A stretch of 5,571 nucleotides of DNA from JAGLSB01 sp023135955 (lineage in GTDB: Bacteria > Bacteroidota > Bacteroidia > Bacteroidales > GCA-2748055): assembly GCA_030673645.1 (NCBI GenBank), contig DAOVIO010000224.1, positions 1-5,571 of the forward strand, in the 5' to 3' direction. Positions 1 through 5,571 of this stretch are shown in pieces. Made by a program: the position numbers and the translations under genes. The notes under the pieces were generated by a model. The model was given only the letters and a program-made list of their open reading frames with translations, searched no databases and was not told the DNA's origin. Numbering within the stretch: the first letter of the stretch is position 1; every line of letters begins with the position of its first letter.

Positions 1-81
1 TGCGATGAATATATTTCAAAACCAATTGATAGAGGGGAGCTGATGGAAAAGATTAATAGGTTGATGAGTGGGGGGGAGTAA
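1..81 (+). CDS. Response-regulator receiver (REC) domain protein, C-terminal end only
   Basis: The window opens inside this gene, which reads in frame from base 1 to a TAA at 79-81 and gives 26 residues. The visible peptide starts CDEYISKPIDRGELMEKI. This is the end of a CheY-like receiver domain: the conserved Lys-Pro pair at the end of beta-5 (the K of ISKP, which contacts the phosphorylated Asp and signals its state), followed by the amphipathic alpha-5 helix. Only about nine residues follow the recognisable helix, so the protein ends with the receiver domain and has no DNA-binding domain after it. It is therefore either a hybrid sensor histidine kinase ending in REC or a stand-alone receiver; the two cannot be told apart here. 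The stop codon directly abuts the repeat region that starts at 82, so the last residues could have been altered by insertion of that repeat, though nothing proves it. Confidence 0.8.
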   Translation, partial: CDEYISKPIDRGELMEKINRLMSGGE

Positions 82-91
82 GGTCATTGAT

Positions 92-120
92 GGTCATTTG
101 CGCTTCCCGTGTCATTGAAG
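92..120 (+). repeat. Left arm of 29-base inverted repeat
   Basis: The 29 bases at 92-120 match the reverse complement of 396-424 at 27 positions; the two differences lie in the centre, after GCGCTTC. Similarity continues outward with short gaps (another GGTCATT at 82-88, answering AAATGAC at 429-435) and inward (GGCATTTGTGG at 124-134, answering the copy near 381-393). The unit resembles the GTCATT-type short repeats scattered between genes in many Bacteroidota genomes. Confidence 0.85.
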
Positions 121-168
121 AAAGGCATTTGTGGTCATTTTTTAATAATTAATGGAAAATAACAGAAC

Positions 169-360
169 ATGAAATTGGAAGAATTACAAATCTATAATCT
201 ATCGATGGAGATTGGAGAAAAAGTACAAAAGCCTTTAGTAGAAATCTTATTTCAGAAGATGAATTAAAAAACTTCCAAACTGAAATAAACACAATCGGAA
301 TTAAGCTTTAACAGCTACATAAAATCAATCGGAAAACCCGCTCCTAATAAAAATAAATAA
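169..360 (+). pseudogene. Four-helix-bundle protein (23S rRNA intervening-sequence protein family), degraded
   Basis: The ATG at 169 opens a peptide starting MKLEELQIYNLSMEIGEKV, the characteristic N-terminus of the small four-helix-bundle proteins related to the S23 protein encoded in 23S rRNA intervening sequences. From 225 the reading frame changes and gives TKAFSRNLISEDELKNF followed by INTIGIKL, which is the C-terminal part of the same family. A stop at 309-311 then interrupts it. Skipping one T in the CTTT run at 306-309 restores NSYIKSIGKP and an ending at the TAA at 358-360. Only about 63 residues remain, against roughly 115-120 in intact members, so the middle helices (around 55 residues, some 165 bases) are missing at a junction near 223-227. 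Molecular function in the family is unclear: it is a small bundle that assembles into oligomers. With a deletion plus a frameshift this copy is almost certainly not functional. The 32-residue reading frame 169-267 that remains open is only its N-terminal relic. Confidence 0.85.
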
Positions 361-369
361 CCCACGTCT

Positions 370-460
370 ATGACACACAAAGCGCAAATGACCCCCTTCA
401 ATGACGCGCGAAGCGCAAATGACCTACCAAATGACACGAGATGCGAGATTTCCCTGCCAA
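370..460 (+). repeat. Three diverged tandem copies of a ~30-base GTCATT-type repeat
   Basis: Units begin with ATGAC at 370, 401 and 431, giving periods of 31 and 30 bases. The first two share AAGCGCAAATGACC; the third is more diverged (ATGACACGAGATGCGAG, then a TTTCCCTGCC tail). The second unit contains GCGC-GAA-GCGC at 406-416, able to form a tiny hairpin. These units are G+C-richer than the surrounding AT-rich DNA. Confidence 0.75.
396..424 (-). repeat. Right arm of 29-base inverted repeat
   Basis: This is the partner of 92-120 in reverse complement (27 of 29 identical). It coincides with the second unit of the tandem array at 370-460. About 275 bases, including the four-helix-bundle pseudogene, separate the two arms, so a transcript through the region could fold back on itself. 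Confidence 0.85.
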
Positions 461-489
461 AATGTCCCTCTTCCATTAATGGCAAAAAA

Positions 490-523
490 TTTGTATCTAA
501 TTTTTTCGCAAAATTTTAATTTG
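490..523 (+). promoter_or_regulatory. Possible Bacteroidota-type promoter for the grpE operon
   Basis: The DNA from 481 to 530 is very AT-rich and precedes the first gene of the run. A TTTG at 490-493 and a TTAATTTG at 516-523 loosely resemble the Bacteroidota primary-sigma pattern (TTTG, about 19-21 bases, then TAnnTTTG). The downstream box has one mismatch, the spacing is 22 bases, and transcription would start very close to the ATG at 531. A second partial match, TAATTTTT at 498-505, has no upstream box at the right distance. No CIRCE operator (TTAGCACTC with its inverted copy) is seen, so HrcA control is not supported here. Confidence 0.25.
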
Positions 524-530
524 AATAAAC

Positions 531-1115
531 ATGGCCCAAAAATCTTCTGCTAAAAATGTAGGAAATAATCAATCGACTAAGAATAAGACTGTTAAGACAG
601 TAAAAGATATTAAAAATGAGCAGCCTACTAAGAAAGCTGCTGAAAAAAAAGAAAAAGAACCTAAGACAAAAGTGATTACTCCTGAAGATAAAATTGCCGA
701 TCTACAAGATAAATATCTTCGTTTGTCAGCTGAATTTGATAATTACAGGAAAAGAACATTAAAGGAGAGAGTAGATCTTTTAAAATCTGCAGGAGAATCT
801 ACCATTGTAAAATTTCTTCCGGTTTTGGATGACTTTGACAGAGCAATATTATCGATGAAAGACGCGAAAGATATTGAGGCTGTAAAAACAGGTATGGAGC
901 TTATTTACACTAAGCTTAAGGAAACTCTTAGCCAACAGGGAATAAAAGAAATTAAGGCTATCAAAAAGGAATTTGATACCGATTTGCATGAAGCAATCAC
1001 AAAAATACCCGCACCTAATAAAAATCTCAAAGGGAAAGTTGTAGATGTTATTGAAAAGGGCTATTACCTGAATGATAAAGTCATTAGGTTTTCAAAAGTA
1101 ATAATTGGAGAATAA
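531..1115 (+). CDS. grpE: GrpE, nucleotide exchange factor of DnaK
   Basis: GrpE is the cytoplasmic dimeric cofactor that opens the DnaK ATPase domain so that ADP leaves and the folding cycle restarts. The first 50 or so residues are Lys/Ser/Thr/Asn-rich and low in complexity, as is usual for the disordered GrpE N-terminus. Residues about 51-90 form the long dimerising helix, with the family motif FDNYRKR at 69-75. PVLDDFDRAI lies at 97-106. The C-terminal beta-wing has FDTDLHEAI at 147-155 and the signature GYYLNDKVIRFSKVIIG at 177-193. Many GrpE proteins have R-P at the IRF position; Phe or His there fits Bacteroidota. The 194-residue length is normal. The ATG at 531 has no clear Shine-Dalgarno sequence, which is common in this phylum, but no better start is available before the conserved region. 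It is followed 15 bases later by dnaJ, its functional partner; dnaK is not in the window. Confidence 0.97.
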   Translation: MAQKSSAKNVGNNQSTKNKTVKTVKDIKNEQPTKKAAEKKEKEPKTKVITPEDKIADLQDKYLRLSAEFDNYRKRTLKERVDLLKSAGESTIVKFLPVLDDFDRAILSMKDAKDIEAVKTGMELIYTKLKETLSQQGIKEIKAIKKEFDTDLHEAITKIPAPNKNLKGKVVDVIEKGYYLNDKVIRFSKVIIGE

Positions 1116-1116
1116 A

Positions 1117-1122
1117 AGAGGA
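1117..1122 (+). promoter_or_regulatory. Ribosome binding site of dnaJ
   Basis: AGAGGA lies directly after the grpE stop codon and 8 bases before the dnaJ ATG at 1131. It is the only recognisable Shine-Dalgarno sequence in front of any of the five intact genes, and it supports the chosen dnaJ start. Confidence 0.6.
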
Positions 1123-1130
1123 AAAAACTA

Positions 1131-2273
1131 ATGTCAAAAAAAGATTACTACGAGGTATTAGAAGTATCACAATCAGCTTCACAGGATGAAATTAAAAAAG
1201 CCTATCGCAAACAGGCACTAAAGTTTCACCCAGACAAAAATCCTGATGATCCGAGCGCTGAATCAAAGTTCAAAGAATCAGCCGAAGCATATGAGATACT
1301 TTCCAATCAGGAAAAAAGAGCAAAATATGATCAGTTTGGTCATGCAGCATTCAGCGGTGGCGGTTCCGGTGGATATAATGCGGGTGGAATGACGATGGAA
1401 GATATTTTCAGCAGCTTTGGAGATATTTTTGGAGGATTTGGAGGATTCAGTGGTGGCGGACAAAGAGGAGGAAGAAGAGTTAGCAGAGGTTCGGATTTAC
1501 GAATCAAAGTAAAACTCAATTTGCTTGAAGTGGCTGAAGGCACTGAGAAGAAGATCAAAGTCAAAAAATATATAAGTTGCAAGAGTTGCAGTGGCACTGG
1601 TGCTAAAAACGGAACTGCCTTTTCAACTTGTTCAACTTGTGGTGGTGCCGGACAAGTAACAAGAGTTACAAATACATTTCTCGGACAAATGCAATCATCC
1701 TCAACTTGTCCATCTTGTGCAGGTCAGGGTAAATCTATCACACATAAATGTAATACTTGTTACGGCGAAGGAATTACTGCAAAAGAAGAAACTATACCAT
1801 TCAACATCCCCGCTGGGGTAGAAGAAGGAATGCAATTGAAGATCTCAGGTAAAGGAAATGCAGCCCGAAGAGGCGGAGTAAATGGAGACCTTCTTGTTAT
1901 TATTTCAGAAGAAGAACATCCGCATCTGGTCAGAGATGGGAACGATCTCCTATACAACTTGTATATGAGTTTATCACAGGCTATTCTGGGTTCAACAGTT
2001 GAGATCCCAACGATCGATAATAATGTTAAAATAAAAATTGAATCTGGAACACAACCTGGTAAGATACTGCGTCTGAGAGGGAAAGGCCTTCCTGATGTAA
2101 ACGGATATCGAAGAGGCGATTTACTCGTTTCAATAAATGTGTGGATTCCTAAAGAAATTTCGAAAGAAGAAGCTAGAATTTTTGAAAAGCTACAGGATTC
2201 TCCTAATTTTATTCCAAAGCCGGGAAAAGATGACAAAAGCTTTTTTGATCGAATGAAAAACTTTTTCCAATAA
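1131..2273 (+). CDS. dnaJ: DnaJ, type I J-domain co-chaperone (Hsp40)
   Basis: DnaJ delivers unfolded clients to DnaK and stimulates its ATP hydrolysis in the cytoplasm. All type I parts are present in 380 residues, the usual length. The J domain (about 4-70) carries the essential HPD triad at 33-35. A Gly/Phe-rich linker follows at about 75-115, with repeated GGFGGF and an acidic-aromatic DIFSSFGDIF at 91-100. The zinc-binding domain has four CxxCxGxG motifs with cysteine pairs at 150/153, 167/170, 193/196 and 207/210, so both zinc sites are complete. The C-terminal client-binding domains run from about 217 to 340 and end in a Lys/Phe-rich tail that presumably includes the dimerisation segment. 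It starts 15 bases after grpE and ends 9 bases before the ABC ATPase gene, so co-transcription with both is likely. Confidence 0.98.
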   Translation: MSKKDYYEVLEVSQSASQDEIKKAYRKQALKFHPDKNPDDPSAESKFKESAEAYEILSNQEKRAKYDQFGHAAFSGGGSGGYNAGGMTMEDIFSSFGDIFGGFGGFSGGGQRGGRRVSRGSDLRIKVKLNLLEVAEGTEKKIKVKKYISCKSCSGTGAKNGTAFSTCSTCGGAGQVTRVTNTFLGQMQSSSTCPSCAGQGKSITHKCNTCYGEGITAKEETIPFNIPAGVEEGMQLKISGKGNAARRGGVNGDLLVIISEEEHPHLVRDGNDLLYNLYMSLSQAILGSTVEIPTIDNNVKIKIESGTQPGKILRLRGKGLPDVNGYRRGDLLVSINVWIPKEISKEEARIFEKLQDSPNFIPKPGKDDKSFFDRMKNFFQ

Positions 2274-2282
2274 ATTTATTAT

Positions 2283-3206
2283 ATGGAATTTTTATCTGCC
2301 CGTAATATCGTAAAACAATATTCTAATCATCTCGCTCTTAATAATGTTTCAATAAATATTCCAGAAAATTCTATTTTTGGATTACTTGGCCCCAATGGTG
2401 CCGGGAAAACAACTTTTATCCGAATCATTAACCAAATTGCTGCATTCGACCAGGGCGAAATCTTTATTAAAGGAAGAAAAATAAAGGCCGATGATGTTAA
2501 TTTTATCGGTTATCTTCCAGAAGAAAGAGGCCTTTACAAAAAGATGAAAGTTGGTGAACAGGCTTTATACCTTGCCCGGTTAAAAGGTTTAAGCCGGTCT
2601 GATGCCATGCGGAAAATTAAGTATTGGTTTGAAAAATTCGAAATAAGCGATTGGTGGGGTAAAAAGGTAGAAGAACTTTCAAAGGGGATGCAACAGAAAG
2701 TTCAATTTGTTACCACTGTAATTCATGAACCTGAATTGCTCATTTTTGATGAACCTTTTAGTGGCTTCGATCCTATTAATGCAAAGATTCTTAAACAAGA
2801 AATCCTTGAATTAAGGGATAAAGGAACAACTATCATTTTCTCAACTCACAATATGGAATCTGTTGAAGAATTATGCGACCATATAAGTCTTATTAATAAT
2901 GCTGAAGTAATTCTTGAAGGTGAAATTGAAGAAATAAAACAGAAATACCGAACTAACATTTGTGAAGTAAAATACAAGGGAGATCCTGAAATTTTAAAGT
3001 CATCAATTTCCAAAGATTATGAATTGGTGGATGAGAAAATAAATCACAATTCACACATAGCAAGTATTAAATTAAACGGGGATACAAATAATTCATTATT
3101 AAAAACCCTTCTGCCAAATGTAGAGGTCGAAAGTTTTAATGAATTAATTCCCAGTATGAATGATGTGTTTATAAGAGTTGTAGAAGAAACTAATAAAATG
3201 AGATAG
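2283..3206 (+). CDS. ABC transporter ATP-binding protein, NatA-like
   Basis: This cytoplasmic ATPase powers the ABC-2 permease encoded next. Motifs in order: Walker A GPNGAGKTT at 36-44, signature LSKGMQQK at 132-139, Walker B ELLIFDEP at 151-158 followed by the D-loop region SGFDP at 160-164, and the switch His at 189 in STHNME. The Q-loop position reads GYLPEERGL (77-84), with Glu at 80 where many ABC proteins have Gln; this is a known feature of NatA-like ATPases, not a sign of decay. After about residue 220 comes an 85-residue C-terminal extension of the DUF4162 type found in this subfamily. NatA in Bacillus serves sodium efflux, but the substrate cannot be read from sequence, and export of other ions, drugs or cell-surface compounds is equally possible. 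The start at 2283 gives the expected N-terminus (LSARNIVKQY); no Shine-Dalgarno is seen. The 9-base gap after dnaJ suggests a shared transcript. Confidence 0.93.
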   Translation: MEFLSARNIVKQYSNHLALNNVSINIPENSIFGLLGPNGAGKTTFIRIINQIAAFDQGEIFIKGRKIKADDVNFIGYLPEERGLYKKMKVGEQALYLARLKGLSRSDAMRKIKYWFEKFEISDWWGKKVEELSKGMQQKVQFVTTVIHEPELLIFDEPFSGFDPINAKILKQEILELRDKGTTIIFSTHNMESVEELCDHISLINNAEVILEGEIEEIKQKYRTNICEVKYKGDPEILKSSISKDYELVDEKINHNSHIASIKLNGDTNNSLLKTLLPNVEVESFNELIPSMNDVFIRVVEETNKMR

Positions 3207-3212
3207 TAGAAA

Positions 3213-3259
3213 GGTTTGAGGTTTAAGGTTATTGAAAGTACAACCTGAAACCTGAAACT
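3213..3259. repeat. Imperfect hairpin made of 7-base AGGTTTn repeats
   Basis: The left arm at 3213-3230 is a run of AGGTTTn-like heptads and the right arm at 3242-3259 is its reverse complement, around an 11-base loop. Pairing base by base gives an 18-position stem whose only flaws are an A-G mismatch (3225/3247), a G-G mismatch (3218/3254) seven positions further out, and a terminal G-T wobble. It fills most of the 70-base gap between the ATPase and permease genes, the only long gap inside the run. No T tract follows, so it is not a classical terminator. Similar heptad runs of the AGGTTTCA kind occur between genes in many Bacteroidota. Confidence 0.8.
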
Positions 3260-3276
3260 ATTAAATTTAAATAACC

Positions 3277-4620
3277 ATGAATAAGATTTTCCTAATCATT
3301 CAAAGAGAATATTTAACAAGGGTTAAGAAGAAATCTTTTCTCATCATGTCAATCCTCGGGCCCTTACTTTTTGCGGCCTTTTTGGTAATTCCAACCTGGC
3401 TTGCAACAGTTGAGGATACTGAAGAAAAGCTTATCGCAGTAATCGACCAGTCCCACTTAACTTACGGAGTACTTACAGAAACTGACTATCTTAGTTTTGA
3501 ATATCTTAATAATGTGTCTGTTGAGAAAGTTAAGAACGATTTTAAAGACAGTAATTATGATGCCGTCTTATTTGTGCCGACTAATATTCTAAATAGCAAT
3601 ACACCCATTTTGTATTCCGAAAAACAACTTAGTTTATCAACACGGATGCACATTTCAAATTCTATAAAAGATGAGATTGAAAGGCAAAAACTAAAAGCCG
3701 AAAATATTGATAATCTGGATGAAATTTTAAAAGCTGTTGAAACAAAAATTAATCTTCGCAGTATTACGTGGAACGATGAAGGCGAAGAAAAAGAAAGCAA
3801 TGCTGAATTTGCAATGGGAATAGGTTATGTAGGTGGTTTACTGATCTATTTTTTCATCTTTTTATTTGGTGCAATGGTAATGCGCGGGGTGATAGAAGAA
3901 AAGACGAACAGAATTGTAGAAGTAATCATTTCTTCTGTTAAACCTTTCCAACTGATGATGGGGAAAATTGTCGGAATAGGACTTGTTGGTCTTACGCAGT
4001 TTATTATTTGGGTGGCTTTCACTCTATTATTAACAATAGTAGTGCAAAAAACTATGATGACTGATAAGGCAACTCCCATGATTGAAAACATGCAATCCCG
4101 CGATATTTTATCAGATAATCCAGTAATGAATGAACCTATAGAATCGGGCAGTGAACTACAACTTGTTGAAGAAATCTTTTCTTCCTTGCACACTATAAAT
4201 TTTGGTCTGATAATAGGAATGTTTATTTTCTATTTTCTTGCAGGTTTCCTTCTGTACGCATCATTTTTCGCAATCATAGGCTCGGCTGTCGACAACGAAA
4301 CCGATACTCAGCAATTTATGCTGCCTGTGACAATTCCACTAATAATCGGGATATTTGTCATGATCAATACTATTCAAAATCCTGAAGGGCCCATTGCATT
4401 TTGGTTCAGTATGATACCATTAACATCTCCCATTGTAATGATGGTTAGAATTCCATTTGGACCTCCGGTTTGGGAAATTGTTCTCTCGGCAACAATTCTA
4501 ATCTTAACATTTATCGGTTCCGTTTGGATGGCCGGAAAGATTTACAGAACCGGAATTCTAATGTACGGAAAAAAAGCAAGTTATAAAGAGCTTTGGAAAT
4601 GGTTGCGGCTTAAAAACTAA
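3277..4620 (+). CDS. ABC-2 / NatB-type transporter permease
   Basis: This is an inner-membrane permease of 447 residues that should pair with the NatA-like ATPase just upstream. A short cytoplasmic N-terminus (MNKIFLIIQREYLTRVKKK), typical of the family, precedes the first membrane segment at about 21-44. A large extracytoplasmic domain spans roughly 45-178. Further hydrophobic segments lie at about 181-203, 231-256, 308-336, 347-365, 374-392 and 399-420, giving an ABC-2 core after the soluble domain. The motif EEKTNRIVEVIISSVKP at 207-223, which follows the second membrane segment, is the conserved cytoplasmic coupling region of NatB-type permeases. A polar insertion at about 257-306 separates two membrane segments. 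The start at 3277 matches family N-termini and lies 17 bases past the hairpin at 3213-3259; no strong Shine-Dalgarno is visible. The transported substrate is unknown. Confidence 0.92.
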   Translation: MNKIFLIIQREYLTRVKKKSFLIMSILGPLLFAAFLVIPTWLATVEDTEEKLIAVIDQSHLTYGVLTETDYLSFEYLNNVSVEKVKNDFKDSNYDAVLFVPTNILNSNTPILYSEKQLSLSTRMHISNSIKDEIERQKLKAENIDNLDEILKAVETKINLRSITWNDEGEEKESNAEFAMGIGYVGGLLIYFFIFLFGAMVMRGVIEEKTNRIVEVIISSVKPFQLMMGKIVGIGLVGLTQFIIWVAFTLLLTIVVQKTMMTDKATPMIENMQSRDILSDNPVMNEPIESGSELQLVEEIFSSLHTINFGLIIGMFIFYFLAGFLLYASFFAIIGSAVDNETDTQQFMLPVTIPLIIGIFVMINTIQNPEGPIAFWFSMIPLTSPIVMMVRIPFGPPVWEIVLSATILILTFIGSVWMAGKIYRTGILMYGKKASYKELWKWLRLKN

Positions 4621-4629
4621 CAATAAAAT

Positions 4630-5553
4630 ATGAAGATAGCTATTATTGATTTTGGTACAAATACTTTCAATTTACTCATTGCTGATACCTCTAATCCAAA
4701 AAAAATAGATTATATCCACAGCTCTAAGGTAGCCGTGAAGTTGGGAAAGGGCGGGATCACAAATCAAATCATTACCGAAGAGGCCATTGAAAGAGCAATG
4801 ACAGCTCTCAAGGAAATCTATTCAATTATAGAAAAATATAGCATTGAAAAAATATATGCCTATGCAACATCAGCTGTAAGAGAAGCTAAGAATAGCAAGA
4901 AATTTTTAGCTCTGGTAAAAGAAAAATTCAATCTTTACTTAAATATCATCCCAGGTGATAGAGAAGCCGAACTAATATATAAGGGTGTAAGACAATCCTG
5001 CAAGTTTACAGACGAAAAATTCCTTATTCTCGACATTGGAGGAGGAAGTAATGAATTTATCATTGCCGATAAGCATAAAATATACTGGAAAGAAAGTTTT
5101 AAGCTTGGAATGGCAAGACTATTGGAAATTTTTCATCCTGAAAATCCAATTCAACCCGATACAATAAAAAAGATGAAGGAATATTTACAGAACCAACTTC
5201 CTGATCTTTTTAAGGCAGTAGAAATACATAAACCTAAAGTCCTTGTTGGAGCTTCCGGATCATTTGAAACTATATACGCCATGCTTAAACATCGAAAACC
5301 AGAAAAATATAAGAATAATAGAGTTAATCGGGAAATATATTTCGATGATTATAATGAAATTGCCGGGGATATAATCCAATCGACTATAGAGGAAAGGAAA
5401 ATTATGCCGGGGATGGAACAAGTCAGAGTAGAAATGATTGTTCTGGCATCTATTTTTGTTAATTTTACCATTGAAGTTTGTGGTTTGGAGAAAATTCTCT
5501 TTTCCGAATACGCACTTAAAGAGGGCGTGATTGCTGAATTACTAAATCTTTAA
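4630..5553 (+). CDS. Ppx/GppA-family phosphatase (exopolyphosphatase-like)
   Basis: This protein belongs to the actin-like ATPase fold superfamily whose members remove phosphate from the end of polyphosphate chains (Ppx) or convert pppGpp to ppGpp (GppA). The first phosphate-binding loop is IDFGTNTFNLLI at 6-17 and the second is LDIGGGSNEFII at 134-145. GDREAELIYKGV at 109-120 holds the conserved Glu before Ala (E112), which corresponds to the catalytic Glu of characterised members. VGASGSFE at 206-213 is another conserved segment of the family's second domain. At 307 residues it is the short two-domain form and lacks the C-terminal HD-like domains of E. coli Ppx and GppA, as is usual in Bacteroidota. 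Sequence alone does not decide between polyphosphate and pppGpp as substrate. It starts 9 bases after the permease stop with no obvious Shine-Dalgarno, and probably shares its transcript. Confidence 0.92.
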   Translation: MKIAIIDFGTNTFNLLIADTSNPKKIDYIHSSKVAVKLGKGGITNQIITEEAIERAMTALKEIYSIIEKYSIEKIYAYATSAVREAKNSKKFLALVKEKFNLYLNIIPGDREAELIYKGVRQSCKFTDEKFLILDIGGGSNEFIIADKHKIYWKESFKLGMARLLEIFHPENPIQPDTIKKMKEYLQNQLPDLFKAVEIHKPKVLVGASGSFETIYAMLKHRKPEKYKNNRVNREIYFDDYNEIAGDIIQSTIEERKIMPGMEQVRVEMIVLASIFVNFTIEVCGLEKILFSEYALKEGVIAELLNL

Positions 5554-5562
5554 AACATTAGG

Positions 5563-5571
5563 ATGGCGAAA
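5563..5571 (+). CDS. Possible start of the next gene (three codons visible)
   Basis: ATG GCG AAA at 5563-5571 begins 9 bases after the phosphatase stop, the same spacing as seen twice earlier in this gene run. The preceding TTAGG is too close to the ATG to be a normal Shine-Dalgarno site. Nothing about the product can be read from Met-Ala-Lys. A polyphosphate kinase would be a natural neighbour, but that is a guess from context. Confidence 0.25.

Larger units (their letters stand above)
82..460. mobile_element. Candidate fossil repeat-bounded element around a four-helix-bundle pseudogene
   Basis: This interval fills most of the gap between the receiver-domain gene and grpE. Copies of a short repeat built on GGTCATTTGCGCTTC stand at its left side and in reverse complement at its right side, and between them lies a decayed gene of the S23-related four-helix-bundle family. 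The arms can be aligned with small gaps from about 82-134 on the left to about 381-436 on the right. No transposase, integrase or target-site duplication is visible, so the claim that it moved as a unit is inference. The alternative is a chance arrangement of REP-like intergenic repeats beside an old pseudogene. Confidence 0.35.

Noticed and set aside
169..267. A 32-codon open frame beginning MKLEELQIYNLSMEIGEKV as a small real gene
   Set aside because: Its first 19 residues match the start of a much longer family, and after residue 19 it runs out of frame into sequence whose other frame continues that family. It is the relic end of a pseudogene.
370..460. CRISPR array
   Set aside because: There are only three adjoining, diverged units with no unique spacers between conserved repeats, and no cas gene is present.
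461..530. CIRCE/HrcA operator or heat-shock sigma promoter ahead of grpE
   Set aside because: No TTAGCACTC inverted repeat and no recognisable sigma-32 boxes are seen; only a weak Bacteroidota-type promoter match is present.
1340..1597. Proline-rich minus-strand open frame inside dnaJ
   Set aside because: It is the complement of the Gly/Phe-rich linker codons of dnaJ. Other minus-strand frames at 1278-1463, 1760-2236, 3555-3800 and 3846-4193 lie wholly inside well-identified plus-strand genes and show no family features.
3213..3259. Rho-independent terminator after the ATPase gene
   Set aside because: The stem is A/T-rich with mismatches, no T tract follows, and the next gene encodes the partner permease, so termination here would make little sense.

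Overview
The window looks like a piece of a Bacteroidota chromosome, plausibly a Bacteroidales/Marinilabiliales-type organism. The evidence is the AT-rich coding sequence, the mostly absent Shine-Dalgarno sites, a grpE-dnaJ pair with no dnaK beside it, the family-typical variants of GrpE, the NatA-like ATPase and the Ppx/GppA protein, and intergenic repeats of a style often seen in that phylum. The genus cannot be fixed from the sequence alone.

Layout. Positions 1-81 hold the last 26 codons of a gene ending in a response-regulator receiver domain. Positions 82-530 are a 449-base gap without an intact gene, but it is not empty. It carries short repeats in inverted orientation on either side of a decayed gene for a four-helix-bundle protein of the 23S rRNA intervening-sequence (S23) family, at 169-360. 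The stretch from about 461 to 530 is AT-rich leader and promoter DNA for the next gene. From 531 to 5553 five intact genes run on the plus strand with small gaps: grpE (531-1115), dnaJ (1131-2273), an ABC ATPase (2283-3206), its ABC-2/NatB-type permease (3277-4620) and a Ppx/GppA-family phosphatase (4630-5553). A further gene may begin at 5563, but only three codons are visible.

How the genes work together. GrpE and DnaJ are the nucleotide-exchange factor and J-domain partner of the DnaK chaperone, which must be encoded elsewhere. The ATPase and permease form one probable exporter of the NatAB type. The last gene probably acts on polyphosphate or (p)ppGpp, so the run combines protein-folding stress, membrane export and phosphate/stringent metabolism. 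Spacings of 15, 9, 70 and 9 bases suggest one transcript. The 70-base gap between ATPase and permease holds a clear imperfect hairpin made of 7-base repeats.

The coding genes are ordinary. The most unusual part is the 82-460 interval: a four-helix-bundle pseudogene with an internal deletion and a one-base frameshift, enclosed by inverted copies of a roughly 30-base repeat. It may be the fossil of a small repeat-bounded mobile unit.
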